A stretch of DNA of 64,000 bases, taken from contig ONAV01000002.1 of NCBI GenBank assembly GCA_900315925.1, positions 21,313-85,312 on the forward strand, read 5' to 3'. The number at the start of each line of letters is the position of its first letter. The stretch's first letter is position 1. The stretch comes from an uncultured Selenomonadales bacterium. Its GTDB lineage: Bacteria; Bacillota; Negativicutes; Acidaminococcales; Acidaminococcaceae. Made by a program: the position numbers and the translations under genes. The notes beneath the pieces are model-generated. The model was not told the DNA's origin. It ran no database searches and saw nothing but the letters and a program-made list of their open reading frames with translations. Positions 26,668-33,487 of this stretch are shown here, piece after piece.

Positions 26668-27294
26668 ATGGAAAATAAAACCTTTGCTTATGTACGTGTC
26701 AGCAGCAAAGAGCAGAACCTGTCAAGGCAGATCGATTCCATGCTGCAGTATGTTAAAGATCCCCGCGATATTTACTGTGATAAGCAATCCGGAAAGAATT
26801 TCGAACGCCCCGGATACCAGGCTCTTTTTTACAATCTTCGTTCCGGAGATGAATTATATATTCACACTTTATCCCGGTTGGGCCGAAACAAAACAGAAAC
26901 AAAAAATCAGCTGATCGAGCTGCAGAAAAAAGGAGTCCTTGTCCGTGTGCTGGATATCCCTACTACGTTAATGGATTTTTCCGCATTTGGCTCCCTGCAG
27001 CGATCCATTATGGAGATGGTTAACAACATCCTGATCGAAGTCCTTTCCACCATCGCGGAGGTAGAACGGGATAATATCCGGACAGCCCAGAAAGAAGGTA
27101 TACAGTCAGCCAAAAAGCGCGGCATACACTTTGGACGTTCTCTTACACCGTATCCGGATTCCTGGTCTGCAGATTACAAAGCATGGAAAAATGATCAGTG
27201 TAGCGCAATATCCCTCATCCGGAAATATAACTTTTCTGCCAGCACGTTTTACCGTCTTGTACGGCGTTGGGAAAAATCACAAAAAATCCACTAA
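26668..27294 (+). CDS. Small serine recombinase (resolvase/invertase family)
   Basis: A 208-residue protein. The catalytic serine lies in YVRVSSKEQNLSRQ (about residue 12), the conserved arginine region is LSRLGRNKTE, and a long E-helix is followed by a helix-turn-helix at the C-terminus (SAISLIRKYNFSASTFYRL). Hin/Gin/TnpR-type enzymes of this size resolve dimers or invert DNA. It may resolve element multimers, or flip the adhesin cassettes at 33.5-38 kb; the sequence does not decide. A bidirectional terminator follows. Confidence 0.9.
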   Translation: MENKTFAYVRVSSKEQNLSRQIDSMLQYVKDPRDIYCDKQSGKNFERPGYQALFYNLRSGDELYIHTLSRLGRNKTETKNQLIELQKKGVLVRVLDIPTTLMDFSAFGSLQRSIMEMVNNILIEVLSTIAEVERDNIRTAQKEGIQSAKKRGIHFGRSLTPYPDSWSADYKAWKNDQCSAISLIRKYNFSASTFYRLVRRWEKSQKIH

Positions 27295-27321
27295 GCTATA
27301 TTACTACAACTTAGTGGATTT
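27284..27321. terminator. Bidirectional terminator between the recombinase and PIN toxin genes
   Basis: A perfect 12-bp stem, AAATCCACTAAG/CTTAGTGGATTT, with a 14-nt loop has T-rich tails on both strands. It serves two convergent genes. Confidence 0.85.
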
Positions 27322-27333
27322 CTCTTTTGCTTT

Positions 27334-27753
27334 TTATATTTCAATACTGTTACCTAAAATTGCCAGCATTTCGCGTGGCGTAACTATAAAAGGTTTCAAC
27401 GGAAAATGTTTTATATTGCCGGTAACAAGATAAGCATCTTCAGATGATCTTGCTTCCATTGTAACTGCATAAAAAACAATATCCGAAGTATGAGGAAGAG
27501 ATTCATCTATTGCAGCCGGGTTAAATGCTACACCACGCTTTTTTATTCCTTCAATCAATATCTGTATATCATTTTCTTTAAAAGGAAATTTTTTGCGCCG
27601 CAGCACTTCATCATATTCTGCAATTATTTTTTCATTTAAGATTGGAGTTATCTTGCCAACAAGTGCATGTTCGACGACCTTCCCTGGTATGGAATCCCAG
27701 CGTAATAATGCGGAGACAAGCACATTTGTATCAATTACCGCATATTTTTTCAT
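27334..27753 (-). CDS. PIN-domain toxin
   Basis: A 139-residue PIN ribonuclease of a putative toxin family. The first acidic metal-binding residue is in YAVIDTNVLVSALL, others follow in IIAEYDEVL and SSEDAYLVTGNIKHF. PIN toxins cut tRNA or mRNA. It overlaps the upstream antitoxin gene by 4 bp (ATGA), the normal coupling of a TA pair. Confidence 0.85.
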   Translation of the reverse strand: MKKYAVIDTNVLVSALLRWDSIPGKVVEHALVGKITPILNEKIIAEYDEVLRRKKFPFKENDIQILIEGIKKRGVAFNPAAIDESLPHTSDIVFYAVTMEARSSEDAYLVTGNIKHFPLKPFIVTPREMLAILGNSIEI

Positions 27754-28046
27754 TGCTGTTGACTCCTGACTGCGTTGATTTCCGCATTAATCTCTTCCAG
27801 TGTCATATTTGCGATACCGGCTTTTTGCGCCTCATCACTCATGCGTTTCATGGCTTGTATTGCTTCATAAGCCATATATTCTTTATCCGGAAGCTGCATG
27901 CTGAACGGAATCCCTTTCATCTGCACGGAACGCGTCAGAAAAATCCGGATCGCAGTAGGAAGGTCAAGACCAAGCTGAGAATAGATTTCTGTTGCTTCCT
28001 GTTTCAACTTTTCATCAATCCGGAGTTGCAATAAATTATTTGCCAT
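27750..28046 (-). CDS. RelB/DinJ-family antitoxin
   Basis: A 98-residue ribbon-helix-helix protein. Residues 1-45 (NLLQLRIDEKLKQEATEIYSQ and DLPTAIRIFLTRSV) form the RelB/DinJ DNA-binding fold, and the rest is helical and would wrap the toxin. The start at 28046 is used, with AGGGGAG nine bases upstream, in place of a much longer frame. RelB/DinJ antitoxins normally pair with RelE/YafQ toxins; pairing with a PIN protein is a less common mix. Confidence 0.85.
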   Translation of the reverse strand: MANNLLQLRIDEKLKQEATEIYSQLGLDLPTAIRIFLTRSVQMKGIPFSMQLPDKEYMAYEAIQAMKRMSDEAQKAGIANMTLEEINAEINAVRSQQQ

Positions 28047-28122
28047 AGTCAAGTCTCCCCTTTCATCTGAATTTATTTGTAATGCAATTGTATCATCAAT
28101 CCTGTTCATATTCAAGCCCCTT

Positions 28123-28377
28123 TTAATCATTTCTCTTATTTCCTTTGAGCTGTTCTGTTGCATATTTCAGACGCTGAATACATACATCAAGGGATGTTTG
28201 CAATGATTCGGACATACAGTTCATGTTATCCTTGTTTTCTTGCAAACCATCTTTCATGATTTCAAAAATAATGAATTTCAGTCTGGTGAGTTCAACAATG
28301 ACATTGTTTAGAATATCCATCGGTTCATAGTTGTTAGATTCTTTAACATAAAATTTAATCAAATTTGTTTTTTCCAT
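28123..28377 (-). CDS. Small protein of unknown function
   Basis: An 84-residue helical protein, low in complexity motifs and not recognised. The start at 28377 has a strong AGGAGG. It lies between the antitoxin gene and a second small unknown gene that overlaps its leader, so the group is probably one leftward operon with radC upstream. Confidence 0.6.
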   Translation of the reverse strand: MEKTNLIKFYVKESNNYEPMDILNNVIVELTRLKFIIFEIMKDGLQENKDNMNCMSESLQTSLDVCIQRLKYATEQLKGNKRND

Positions 28378-28378
28378 T

Positions 28379-28678
28379 TTATTTCCTCCTGAGTTGTTCA
28401 AACAGTTTTTTTATTTCTTCTTTCGCGCCTAATGCATTTTGCGTCAATTTCCGCACCCATGCCTTGCGTGTTGGAGACCATTTAAACGAATATTTCTTTA
28501 AAATATCTCTATATTCAATTGCCGGTTTTTCCGGAAAAATAAATTGTATCCTGTTTTCCCGGATTGCAATGTAAAACCCGTCCGTCTTTTCTTCCGGAAC
28601 AGGTATGTTCGTCACCCCCTTTCGCATAGCCATATTTTTGTTCACGACATAGTTTTTATCCGGATTGAAATCTTCCAT
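28379..28678 (-). CDS. Small conserved-type mobile-element protein, unknown
   Basis: A 99-residue protein. The second half, YSFKWSPTRKAWVRKLTQNA, resembles a short domain common in proteins of phages and conjugative elements that handle DNA metabolism, but no function is known to me. It precedes the 28123-28377 gene in the same leftward operon. Confidence 0.65.
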   Translation of the reverse strand: MEDFNPDKNYVVNKNMAMRKGVTNIPVPEEKTDGFYIAIRENRIQFIFPEKPAIEYRDILKKYSFKWSPTRKAWVRKLTQNALGAKEEIKKLFEQLRRK

Positions 28679-28739
28679 AGTTTATCCTTTCTTCATCTCG
28701 TAATATGACCGGTTCAGTACCAAAAGAGCCGGTTATACA

Positions 28740-28841
28740 TCAATCACCAAAAATGGCAGCAAGCACCAGTATTAAATAGACCAGCATAGCTTTTTCGTCT
28801 TCAATGGCAACCAGGTTTTTTCTTGTAATTTTCCTAAACAT
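28740..28841 (-). CDS. 33-residue membrane peptide
   Basis: A short frame with a good ribosome binding site (GGGAGGGTG) encodes a basic N-terminus, then an acidic linker and one hydrophobic helix (AMLVYLILVLAAIFGD). Size and layout suit a small membrane peptide, but nothing else supports a function. It sits between two other leftward small genes. Confidence 0.5.
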   Translation of the reverse strand: MFRKITRKNLVAIEDEKAMLVYLILVLAAIFGD

Positions 28842-28897
28842 TTTTCACCCTCCCGTTTATCAGTTTTCTATTTTCCTTTCTGTTTATTCCACAGGCT

Positions 28898-28926
28898 GGC
28901 CGATTCTTGAGAACCGGCCTCTTTTT
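28898..28926 (+). terminator. Hairpin with T-run on the plus strand
   Basis: GGCCGATTCT and AGAACCGGCC form a stem with two mismatched bases, followed by TCTTTTT. No rightward gene precedes it, so it may end an unannotated or antisense transcript. Confidence 0.4.
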
Positions 28927-28937
28927 AATGACGAAAC

Positions 28938-29174
28938 TTATTTCATCTTCATCCTGTTTTCCAGTTCCAACCTGATAAACTCATCTATCTGACAAACATC
29001 AGGTAGAAGTTTTGCTTCATCCCATCCGGATACATGGAAATTCTCTGAGATACATTGTAAAACAGGTTCTTCTTTTCCTTGCGCGCTCATCGTTTTCATG
29101 ATTTTCTGCGCTTCTGTACCCATGTACTCGAATAACTCCCAAAAGCCAAGTTCCATTGATACCATAATGTTCAT
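28938..29174 (-). CDS. Small acidic protein, unknown
   Basis: A 78-residue protein with no recognised motif. AAAGGAG lies 12 bp before the ATG. It lies 57 bp downstream of radC in the same direction. Confidence 0.5.
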   Translation of the reverse strand: MNIMVSMELGFWELFEYMGTEAQKIMKTMSAQGKEEPVLQCISENFHVSGWDEAKLLPDVCQIDEFIRLELENRMKMK

Positions 29175-29231
29175 TTTTTATCACTGCTCCTTTCTCTGTA
29201 AGGTGGGGCGGCGAGCCGCCCCATTTCATGT

Positions 29232-29894
29232 TTATATGTCGCCATGCTCTTTAAAGCTGTAGTAGCGTGCATCACCTATAACAAGATGGTCTAACAAGGG
29301 GATTCCCATCACATTCCCTGCTTCTTCCAGCGCTTTTGTCAGTTCCCTGTCCTGTGTACTGGGGTAAGGGTCTCCGGAAGGATGGTTATGCGCTACCAAA
29401 ATACATGCCGCATGGTTAACGACCGCATACTGATAAACTTCCCTGGGGTGTACTACTGCGCTGGTCAGGCTTCCCTGCGCTATCTGTTTCACACCGATAA
29501 TCCTGTTTTTGGTGTTAAGTGCCATGACCATGAATATTTCCTGATTTTCATGCCGGAGTCTTGGCATAAACCATGCAGCTCCATCGCCCGGGCTTGTTAT
29601 ATGTTCTGCTTCTATTGCGTCCGCTGTCACTATCCGTCGTCCTAATTCAATGCTTGCCAATATCGCAGCGGCCTGATTTCCTGTTACCTGATAGGTTTCC
29701 ATCAGTTCATTGACCTGATGTATACGGGCGACGGTTTTATACAGACCGTGATTTTTTGTCATGTTTTTTGCGATTTCATGCGTATCATTTTTCCCTTTAT
29801 GATTTCCCAGGATAATGCTTACCAGTTCTGCATTGCTCAACATGCCAGCACCATACTTTTTGATTCTCTCTACTTCCTGATTAACACGCACCAC
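29232..29894 (-). CDS. radC: RadC-family JAB-domain protein
   Basis: A 220-residue RadC-like protein with the metal-binding motif HNHPSGDPYPSTQD (the JAMM signature HxHPSGxxxPSxxD) and a helix-hairpin-helix-like N-terminus. Mobile elements often carry radC copies; a true repair role is disputed. This copy is complete. It is the first gene of a leftward group and follows a strongly palindromic region. Confidence 0.92.
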   Translation of the reverse strand: MVRVNQEVERIKKYGAGMLSNAELVSIILGNHKGKNDTHEIAKNMTKNHGLYKTVARIHQVNELMETYQVTGNQAAAILASIELGRRIVTADAIEAEHITSPGDGAAWFMPRLRHENQEIFMVMALNTKNRIIGVKQIAQGSLTSAVVHPREVYQYAVVNHAACILVAHNHPSGDPYPSTQDRELTKALEEAGNVMGIPLLDHLVIGDARYYSFKEHGDI

Positions 29895-29924
29895 TTAAGA
29901 TTCCACCTTTCTAAATTTAAACGT

Positions 29925-30180
29925 TGGGAATAAGCCGCAAGGCTTATTGGGGTTTGGGGATGAATCCCCAAAAAGGGTTTTGCCGGGGTTGGATTGTTCC
30001 ACCCTTTTTTGCAAGGGTGGTTCCTGGGCGTGAGAAACCATATCCGCCAGAAAATGCTGAAGGGCGCAACGCGCCGCAAGGGAACCCTTCACATTTTCTG
30101 GCGGATATGGTCGAATGCCAAAAGGAACCGCTCTTGCAAAAAGAGTGGAACTAAAAAAGCCGCCTCGCGGCGGCTTACCT
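29925..30180. repeat. Large imperfect palindrome with nested hairpins
   Basis: Arms at 29996-30056 and 30092-30151 are inverted copies, including the 20-bp perfect pair ACCATATCCGCCAGAAAATG and its complement. Each arm also folds on itself (CCACCCTT/AAGGGTGG in the left one). AATAAGCC/GGCTTATT and GGGGAT/ATCCCC hairpins lie to the left, and AAGCCGCC/GGCGGCTT to the right. The area is non-coding. It could be a replication origin, a single-strand origin or a second recognition site. Confidence 0.75.
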
Positions 30181-30187
30181 TCAGTAC

Positions 30188-30275
30188 TATTATTAAAGTT
30201 TCATATGTTTATAACATTTATATAAAACGTTATAAATTATATAGGTTATATGTTTGTTATGGATTATACAAAATA
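30188..30275. repeat. AT-rich repeat cluster downstream of the partition-like operon
   Basis: This contains TTTCATATG, TATATAAAACGTTATA and related motifs also found upstream of parA and elsewhere in the element. Confidence 0.5.
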
Positions 30276-30276
30276 T

Positions 30277-30432
30277 TTATTTTTCCAGTTTTTCCTGAAT
30301 CGCTTCCTGGACAAATTCCTGGATGGTCTGATCTTTTTCCAGATGTTTTATAATTCGATCCAGCAAAACTTTAGGTAAAGAAACATTGATATCTTCCAGC
30401 TGATTATTTTCATAATTGATTTTGTCAGTCAT
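30277..30432 (-). CDS. Small ribbon-helix-helix protein
   Basis: A 51-residue protein: a short N-terminus, strand INVSLPKVLLDRI and two helices ending EFVQEAIQEKLEK. The size and pattern fit a CopG/Arc-type DNA-binding protein. It is the last gene of the ParA operon, overlapping the previous gene by 8 bp. It may be the DNA-binding partner of ParA. Confidence 0.65.
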   Translation of the reverse strand: MTDKINYENNQLEDINVSLPKVLLDRIIKHLEKDQTIQEFVQEAIQEKLEK

Positions 30433-30673
30433 TGGATTTCCTCTTTTCGTTTGCTTCTATGATAGCATTTATATAGTATTCTGCCAATCCGATATTTTCT
30501 TTGACCGCATTCAATTTTGCTTCCTGATATATATCCAGCGGCACTGCTAAATTGTACATCTTGGTTTGCCGGTTTGCTTTTCTTTCTGCAGCTTTGCGTT
30601 CGCCGCCATGGATAAACTGTTCCATAGCTTGGTTTTTTTCTTTTTCGGTCATTACAGGTTTGTTCGGTATCAT
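30425..30673 (-). CDS. Small ribbon-helix-helix-like protein of the partition operon
   Basis: An 82-residue protein with a basic N-terminal half and NLAVPLDIYQEAKLNAVKEN, a RHH-like strand-helix. GGAGG precedes the start. It overlaps the DUF4406-like gene by 4 bp. Together with the 51-residue protein it could bind the AT-rich repeats and act with ParA. Confidence 0.6.
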   Translation of the reverse strand: MIPNKPVMTEKEKNQAMEQFIHGGERKAAERKANRQTKMYNLAVPLDIYQEAKLNAVKENIGLAEYYINAIIEANEKRKSND

Positions 30674-30987
30674 TCTTTCATTACCTCCATTTTTTCAAGA
30701 ATTGCCTGTTCAAATTCAATTTTGCATCCATGACTTTTTTCCCATCTTTTACAAAGATAAATTGTATCGCAGTGTGACAGGATCGTAAGGCACATTTTTA
30801 TGATTTCGTTGTAGGTCAATTTTCCTGTAGTCCAGTAAAACAGATCCAACGGGTTTACGATACAGGAATCCGGATATTGCATTTTTAATTTCAATGCAAT
30901 TTTTCTTGCGTCCTGCCGGTTAAATTCTTCATTGCCGGTATAGGGATGACAAATATAAATTACTTTTTGTTTTTGGGTCAGTTCCAT
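30670..30987 (-). CDS. DUF4406-like protein
   Basis: A 105-residue protein beginning with VIYICHPYTGNEEFN, the opening of the DUF4406 family, which is distantly related to nucleoside 2-deoxyribosyltransferases. The catalytic role here is unknown. It lies between parA and the RHH genes. Confidence 0.7.
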   Translation of the reverse strand: MELTQKQKVIYICHPYTGNEEFNRQDARKIALKLKMQYPDSCIVNPLDLFYWTTGKLTYNEIIKMCLTILSHCDTIYLCKRWEKSHGCKIEFEQAILEKMEVMKE

Positions 30988-31011
30988 GATGATTCCTTTC
31001 GCTGAGCATGA

Positions 31012-31692
31012 TCATTTTAATATTTCTTTAATTTCTTTGACTAAATCATTTAATTCTTCAGCAGCTTTATCTGCTGTTATTTTCATTTGCGCATATTCCT
31101 GGACGTTCATGCCATATCCTACCGATTCCCTGTAAGCTGTACGGTCATAGATTTCGGTTTTAAGCGTTTTTACATTATGGGCCTGACAAATATCATGGAG
31201 GGCTTTTTTTGCATCGTCTGTGAGCCGTATACGGCGGTTCGGATTGATTCGGTTTAGGATAAGATATCCTTGCATATTATCAAAACCCGGGATTGTCCGG
31301 CATTCATCCAGCATCTTTAATGTATCTTCTGTTGCCCATACATCATATACTGACGGTTGTACAGGAATGATCAGGATGCCATGGATGGCACAGTACATGG
31401 AAGCCCGAACCAGCTCGTTATCCCCTGCGCCTGCATCAATGATTACATAATCGCTGCTGGAATAAGCTTTGATATCCTTGGCAATGCTTTTGTTCGCTGC
31501 AAAGGCTGCTATATCTGCCAGTTTTTTATCTGTATTCCGGATCTGCGCAAAGGATAGTGAGGATTCCTGCTTTTTATCTGTATCCAGTAAGACCACTTTG
31601 TATCCTTCCTGTGCCAGCGCGGTTGCCAAATTGACCGCAATGGTACTTTTTCCCGCCCCGCCTTTGGTGTTGACAATTGATATAACTTTCAT
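31012..31692 (-). CDS. parA: ParA-family partition ATPase
   Basis: A 226-residue deviant Walker ATPase: NTKGGAGKSTIAVNLA near residue 11, DTDKKQESS switch, and VIIDAGAG. ParA proteins position low-copy replicons before division, which would matter if the excised element persists as a circle. The ATG at 31692 has AAAGGAG 8 bp upstream. AT-rich repeats lie immediately upstream, and two small DNA-binding proteins follow. Confidence 0.92.
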   Translation of the reverse strand: MKVISIVNTKGGAGKSTIAVNLATALAQEGYKVVLLDTDKKQESSLSFAQIRNTDKKLADIAAFAANKSIAKDIKAYSSSDYVIIDAGAGDNELVRASMYCAIHGILIIPVQPSVYDVWATEDTLKMLDECRTIPGFDNMQGYLILNRINPNRRIRLTDDAKKALHDICQAHNVKTLKTEIYDRTAYRESVGYGMNVQEYAQMKITADKAAEELNDLVKEIKEILK

Positions 31693-31707
31693 GTGCTTCA
31701 CTCCTTT

Positions 31708-31796
31708 GTATTATTTTTTATATATTTGTATAATTCCATATGTTTTATATAACTTATATAATTTATATATAAACTGTAACCTTTTATATAAGCCGC
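31708..31796. repeat. AT-rich repeat cluster before parA (possible centromere/operator)
   Basis: ATATATTTGTATAA, TTTTATATAACTTATA and TATATATAAACTGTAACC fall within 90 bp upstream of parA, where partition operons often have their centromere. Confidence 0.5.
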
Positions 31797-31836
31797 TCCT
31801 TGAAGAAACGGCTTATATTTTTTGTTACAGATGTTT

Positions 31837-32100
31837 TCAGCGTATCAGTTTCCGGCTTCTGCTTCTCCCGATCCGTTTAGCGTCTTCTTTGTCCGGATCT
31901 GATTTATAATATTCTGCCGGTAACGGTATTTTGCAATCATCACAGAGCTGTTTGATATGTTGTTTGGTCTCTGTGATCTTGCTGATGATATTGTCCAGGC
32001 TGCTTTCTACAAAGAACATGGCGGCTGCCTGTTGGTCAAATAATAAATACCAGTTGTCAAGCTGTTCTGTCATCCGCTTCAGATCATTTCGCGAATACAT
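31837..32100 (-). CDS. Small helical protein, unknown
   Basis: An 87-residue helical protein with two cysteines (LCDDCKIP) and a basic end. GCGAGG precedes the ATG. It lies between parA and a large repeat protein gene, in the same direction. Confidence 0.55.
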   Translation of the reverse strand: MYSRNDLKRMTEQLDNWYLLFDQQAAAMFFVESSLDNIISKITETKQHIKQLCDDCKIPLPAEYYKSDPDKEDAKRIGRSRSRKLIR

Positions 32101-32126
32101 TTTTACCTCGCTTTTCAGAAAAAATA

Positions 32127-33395
32127 TTATTTTTTCTTTCTTCCCCTGCTATTGTTTTTTTGTTGTTCAATAGCATTTTCTTTGGTTGTTTCAATAGTTT
32201 TCTCTGCTTTTTTGGTCTGTTGCTCTTTTGCAGAGTTGTCCAGATTTTGGTCTTGTTCCTTTTTCTTGTCGATTTCGTTTTTGCATTTATCAACGAATTC
32301 TTCCAAAAATTCTGCGCTTCCGTCAGCCTTCTTACTTTTTGCCAGCCTGGGGGATTTTTCATCCAGCGCATTTACAATATCTTTCTTTTCAAAGCCTTCT
32401 GTAAGCATCTGTTGGACAATGGGTTTGTCATGGAAGTTTTCAATTTTTTTCTCTGCTGACTTGTATGCTTCGACCGCCAGCTGCGTGTATCTTTCTTCCG
32501 CCGGTGTTTTTCCTTTTGCCGGTTGTTTGGCGTTCAGGTTGTATTCGCACATCTTCCGGGTAATCATACGGAACGCATCGGCTTTGCTGGTCGCTTCGGT
32601 GTGGGAAATTCCCATGTTGTTCATAGCTTTAACCTGGGCTTCCGTAGCCGGTTTGAAATTCTTGGCATGTTCAGCCAGAGCTTCCTGCACTTTGGGATCT
32701 TTTGCGGCTTGTTGCAGCATATAATCAATATTCTTCACGGTATTTTTTGCATTGACCGGCGAATGTTCCTGTACCGCTTTGATAATATTGTCTTTTTTGA
32801 TACCGTCTTTCAGCATTTCACGCATGATCGCGATATCATTAAATTTAGTTAGGTCACCATTTACCTTTTTTAGTTCCGCAGCAGCCAGTTCGTTGTACCG
32901 GTCTTCAACAGAGATGAACTTACTGTCCGGTTTTTTGTAGTTTTCCAGAAACTTTCTGTTAGAGTTCCGGCTGATAATTTTGTTGGCATTTTTCTTGGTC
33001 AGCTTATCCTCATCGTACTGGATCTTGTTTTCTTCCAAATACTTTTTCTGGTCCGGAGTCGCTTTTTCCGTAGAAAAATTGTCATGCATCCGGAGCATGT
33101 CGCTGGCTTCCCCCATGGTCAGTTGCTTTTGAATTTCGATGCCCCGGTCTTCCAATGCTTTTAACTGTCTTTCACTGGCAGGGTTCGCGCGCCACTCTTC
33201 CCTGTTTTTTTCTTTGAACGCTTCATAGTCCAACAGCATCTGAGCAGCTTCCGCATTGGTCAGATTGGCTTCTGACATATCGCCCAATCCTTCTTTCATT
33301 GCCATACGGTCTTTCAGCCATTGTTCTGCCGGTGCCTGCGCTATTTCCTCCGGCGCATTCACCATGTCCTTGAGTGTGTCGAGATACTTTGCCAT
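32127..33395 (-). CDS. Charged repeat protein of a mobile element, unknown
   Basis: A 422-residue soluble protein with three related helical motifs: NPASERQLKALEDRGIEIQ near residue 72, KATPDQKKYLEENKIQY near residue 112 and PATEAQVKAMNNMGISHTEA near residue 253. Such motifs appear in large plasmid and conjugative-element proteins but the role is unknown. The C-terminus is Lys/Gln/Asn-rich. AAAGGAG precedes the start. Confidence 0.65.
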   Translation of the reverse strand: MAKYLDTLKDMVNAPEEIAQAPAEQWLKDRMAMKEGLGDMSEANLTNAEAAQMLLDYEAFKEKNREEWRANPASERQLKALEDRGIEIQKQLTMGEASDMLRMHDNFSTEKATPDQKKYLEENKIQYDEDKLTKKNANKIISRNSNRKFLENYKKPDSKFISVEDRYNELAAAELKKVNGDLTKFNDIAIMREMLKDGIKKDNIIKAVQEHSPVNAKNTVKNIDYMLQQAAKDPKVQEALAEHAKNFKPATEAQVKAMNNMGISHTEATSKADAFRMITRKMCEYNLNAKQPAKGKTPAEERYTQLAVEAYKSAEKKIENFHDKPIVQQMLTEGFEKKDIVNALDEKSPRLAKSKKADGSAEFLEEFVDKCKNEIDKKKEQDQNLDNSAKEQQTKKAEKTIETTKENAIEQQKNNSRGRKKK

Positions 33396-33487
33396 TTGTC
33401 GTCTCTCCTTTCATGATGTACCGCTTTGCGGTGATTTTATTGATCAACGCTTATGATTTATTTGCGCTGATTTTTGATTTTTTGGAC

